Shown here: positions 60,959 to 64,000 of the stretch, in pieces
Layout of the letters: each line of letters starts with the position of its first letter
Position numbering within the stretch: position 1 is the first letter of the stretch
Source of the DNA: Gamsiella multidivaricata
Taxonomy: Eukaryota; Mortierellomycota; Mortierellomycetes; Mortierellales; Mortierellaceae
Assembly (NCBI RefSeq): GCF_025024155.1
Contig: NW_026251739.1
Coordinates: 1 to 64,000, forward strand
Direction of reading: 5' to 3'
Length of the DNA: 64,000 nucleotides
The notes under the pieces: generated by a model
Seen by the model: only the letters and a program-made list of their open reading frames with translations
The model's database searches: none
Told to the model about the DNA's origin: nothing
Translations under genes and position numbers: made by a program

Positions 60959-62538
60959 ATGGCAGAGGATACTGGAAACTGGTGTCTCATTGAGAGTGAC
61001 CCTGGTAAAGCTGCAGGGGCGCGTTGGATACATACTTGCTTACGACTACGTTAACAGCTGGGTTGTCAGTCAGCACCAAAGGCCGTGGAAATTTACGATA
61101 TTTTCTTACTATTGTTATCATGGGCGTAGGCGTTTTTACTGGGCTGATCAAAGGAATTGGCGTCAATGGAGTGCAAGTGGAGGAGATTTATTCTATCGAC
61201 CGCGATACCCTGGAGGATTTGAAGTAAGCATCCTAGAGCACGCAGGAGCTGTGGCAGTCTGACATCAATGGTGGCCGAGCATGGATAAAATGGAGCAATG
61301 GAAGGCTTATCTCCCGAACCCTCCGTTATTTGATGTAAATAGGCCTGTCCATGGACTTATTTTCTTGTTCAAATGGGAGAGTCGTAATCCTGCTGCAGCA
61401 CCTGAATCACAGGCACCGATTGAGTACGACAATCAGGATGTGTTCTTTGCACAGCAGGTACTTGGCCTTTCTTTCCACAGGACTGAGCCATGAAGCAGCA
61501 CATACAGTGAATGTTCACATTATTCTAGATTTGTCTTGTTCATGGACTGGAAATAGCTGGATTGAAATCTCATCTAGGTCGCTTGCCTCATGTCTGTACG
61601 CTGTAGGTGATCACGAATGCGTGCGCAACACAGGCGATTCTGTCGGTCCTGCTGAATTCACCCAATATCGACCTTGGAGAGGAGCTGACTAATTTCAAAT
61701 CCTTCGTCGCTGACTTTCCAGCCGAGGTACGGTGTTAGCCATCAATGTCAATGGAAAATACATAGGGTCGGCGGTGTTTTTTTGTGGACGACTCCAGTGC
61801 TAACTCTCCGTCCTCCTTTGTTTCGATTTCCCTATATGAATTTTTTTTCTCCGGCCGAAATAGTTAAAGGGACACGCGATCTCCAACTCTGACCTCGTCC
61901 GCTCCGTCCACAACTCCTTTTCCCGATCGGACCCCTTCATCAACGAGATGCACGACCCAACCTCGAAAGAAAAAGAAGATCTCTTCCACTTTATTGCCTA
62001 CACGCCCATTAACGGCAACCTCTACGAACTCGATGGTCTCCAAGAGGGTCCCCGAAACCATGGTCCCTGTCCTGGAGACTCCTGGCTCGACAAGGTGGGC
62101 CCGATCATCCAGGCCCGCATGGCACAATATGCCGGAGGGGAGATCCGCTTTAACCTCATGGCCGTAGTCGATGATCGGATTAAGGTCTATCAGGAAAAAC
62201 AAAAGGCGTATGAGGCACAGCTGGAAGCATTGCAGCAGAAGGAAGGGCCCGAAGCGGGCGCGTGGTTGAAGAGCGAGATCGAAAACTTAAAGCAGGATGT
62301 CATAAAGGAAGAGGAGAAGAGAAGGAAGCAGCAGAGGGAGAATAAGTTGAGGAGACACAATTTTGTCCCGCTGATTTATGAGCTTTTGAAGGGGCTTGCG
62401 CAGGAGGGGAAATTGGAGGCCTTAGTTGAGGAGGGTAAGACGAGAGCAAAAACAGAGCTGGAGAGCGTGAGGCAGCGGAAAGCGGCAGCCGCAGCCGCAG
62501 CCGCTGGTGGAGGGGATCTGGAGATGTACGATGATTGA
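60959..62538 (+). CDS. Ubiquitin C-terminal hydrolase UCH37/UCHL5-like
   Basis: Cysteine deubiquitinase of the peptidase C12 family, linked to the proteasome lid and to INO80. Five exons (60959-61004, 61130-61223, 61343-61457, 61607-61726, 61864-62538) give 349 residues, near human UCHL5 (329). Start MAEDTGNWCLIESDPG and VFTGLIKGIGVNGVQVEEIY match UCH37. The catalytic triad is intact: Cys91 in ITNACATQAI, His167 in FHFIAYTPING and Asp182 in YELDG. The C-terminal half after about 230 is a long helical extension (EKQKAYEAQLEALQQKEG) ending with LRRHNFVPLIYELLKGLA, the ULD region that binds the proteasome or INO80 partner. An Ala-rich patch precedes the end. Assignment is secure. Confidence 0.93.
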
Positions 62539-62639
62539 GAACAAAATTTTGTCCTATAAACCATCCTTGTAAATATATTTATCCGCAGCATAGCATGCAA
62601 TGTAAATATGTTCACATTGGTCTGCGTACTTTATTGGAT

Positions 62640-64000
62640 GACTAGATGAAGGCAACTGCCCCAGGCTCATGAACGATGCCAAAGGAATTTGCTCCGCAGC
62701 CTGCCACTTATCCAAACATGCTGCCGAACTTAAAAAATGGCACCCTCTTCCTAAGACCTCTAGTCAAGTCTTTCCGCTCTTCATTTTTGGTCAGACGCGT
62801 GCCGTAGAGTCATATGGAGAATCTTGCCGAGGAATCACTACTTTTCACGATCAGGAACTTGAAATGCTCTAGTGCTATGTTGCTGCACTCGAAATTTAGT
62901 TTTTGCGGAGCGGAAAAGTTGATAGCCTTGATCACACCCTTCCAATCCTCAGGATCTAGAAGCATACCTTCCAATTAAACAATCTCCATCGACCTCCAAG
63001 CGCGTGATACTGAAGCTACTAAAGATGCTTTGCAGTCACTTGAGCTGCCAGATGAAACGAAGGAAAGAGAGCCAGGGAAGCCAGGGGATATGGGAGAACC
63101 AAGAGCCAGGTGGATTCCTCAGGAGAATTAGAGACAACGGTGAGGCTGGCGGCTATAGTGGCGCAGTGACCATGGCGGCTACCCATTTCATAGAGCTATG
63201 TACGAGCCCTTGTTCACCGATACCGGCCTGAAGTCCTCCAACGCTGGTACATCCAGTTTCGTAGGGTGTCGTTGCTTCATATCCTGCATCCAATCCTCCG
63301 CGGACTTGCGTCCCACGACCAGTCTTGTCGACTTCTTGCGGTGTCGCTTAAGCAGATCATGAAGTTTATCCCGCTCAGTCTTGTTTTGCATCTTTTCAAG
63401 TACTATATGGCATTGTTCTGTGCAGGATGATAGTTCGATAGCTCAGTCCATGCACTCTACGTCAGAGGTACTTAACTTACTAGGATCAAGGGATAACGAT
63501 TTCAGACTTGAGCCGCCCTCCGCAGTCGCAGTATCTAGAAGTGTTGCGAGACTGTCGTTGAACAGATGATTAACTGTGAACTGGCTAACAGACCAGCCGT
63601 ATTGCCTAAATAAAATCGGAAGCTGTTCCTGCTCATCGGATGACGGCTCTGTTCCCATTGTGATCGTGGTCGTCAGATAGGTTTTAGCTGAGGCATTAGC
63701 GAAGGTCCATGCCATCTTTTCATCATGATGCTCGCTCTGCTTCCTGTCGACGAACCAGAAAAGCATGGTCTTGAGAGCATTCAAAAGTTTGGATGGGCTA
63801 TTCTGCGAATGAACGAGAGTTCTCTTCTTCTTGACCAGGTTCGCGATCGGCAGGTGGCGGTGAGTTCCATCAGCCTTGGGCTCTCTCACAAGAGTTCTTT
63901 CAACTGTCCCTCCATCGTCTTTGCAGAATGCTTATACGTTGTCGGCTCGATTAGATACCCCTTTAGAAGCAAAGCCTGCTCCCCTGGATAAAGAGACGCC
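62640..64000 (-). pseudogene. Broken copy of a probable multicopy Mortierella-type protein, runs off window
   Basis: Not identified with a named domain. Reading the minus strand from the right edge: a frame with EQALLLKGYLIEPTTYK reaches a stop near 63890 where a second frame picks up (REPKADGTHRHLPIANLV), then KTMLFWFVDRKQ and DEKMAWTFANASAKTY, then EGGSSLKSLSLDPSKLS. An in-frame TGA at 63443-63445 breaks it, and the same frame continues with ELSSCTEQCHIVLEKMQ for 80 codons. Further down, DPEDWKGVIKAINFS (about 62960-62915) reads like a leucine-rich-type repeat. I recall similar text from multicopy Mortierella proteins, but that memory is unverified. The frame change and stop suggest decay; unseen introns are the alternative. 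Confidence 0.45.

Noticed and set aside
1..64000. tRNA, rRNA or CRISPR features
   Set aside because: None found by eye; CRISPR is not expected in a eukaryotic genome. A tRNAscan run would settle tRNA genes.

Overview
This is a eukaryotic, fungal nuclear window. Genes carry many short GT-AG introns (mostly 50-150 nt), there are no operons, intergenic DNA is rich in homopolymers and CT/GA tracts, and AATAAA signals follow several stop codons. Gene content (fungal-type Cdc16, Los1, Vma6, stand-alone anthranilate phosphoribosyltransferase, OPT transporter, endosulfine/Igo) together with dense introns and a plant-like fucosyltransferase points to an early-diverging filamentous fungus. I infer Mucoromycota, most likely Mortierella/Linnemannia; this is inference from gene style and was not computed.

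Layout, left to right: MED14 (minus, 3' end outside the window) and casein kinase II alpha diverge from a CT-rich region. Then come ELL elongation factor (plus) and a Tim17-family/TIMMDC1-like membrane protein (plus). A decayed Tc1/mariner-type transposase lies at 11.3-12.1 kb. Tubulin cofactor B (minus) and striatin (plus) diverge from a long CT microsatellite region. A two-pass orphan membrane protein with a polyQ tail sits at 20.8-23.1 kb, followed by about 6 kb that is gene-poor except for an Igo1/endosulfine gene and two weak small ORFs. A divergent G-protein alpha subunit (29.4-32.8 kb) converges on exportin-T (33.5-38.3 kb). Two hypothetical genes, a multi-pass fucosyltransferase-like protein, Cdc16/APC6 (minus), TRP4 (plus), V-ATPase subunit d (minus), an M20 amidohydrolase (plus), an OPT oligopeptide transporter (plus) and UCH37/UCHL5 (plus) follow. 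The right edge holds a broken copy of what I believe is a multicopy family.

Exon chains for the main genes were built by hand and each closes in frame; splice sites were read from the sequence, not from RNA. The genes act in unrelated pathways: transcription (MED14, ELL), signalling (CK2, striatin, Igo1, G-alpha), cell cycle (APC6), tubulin folding, tRNA export, tryptophan synthesis, vacuolar acidification, peptide uptake and deubiquitination. I see no cluster that looks like a single system. The most unusual items are the G-alpha subunit, which lacks lipidation residues and has a changed P-loop; the fucosyltransferase-like domain fused to a polytopic N-terminus; and the orphan membrane protein.
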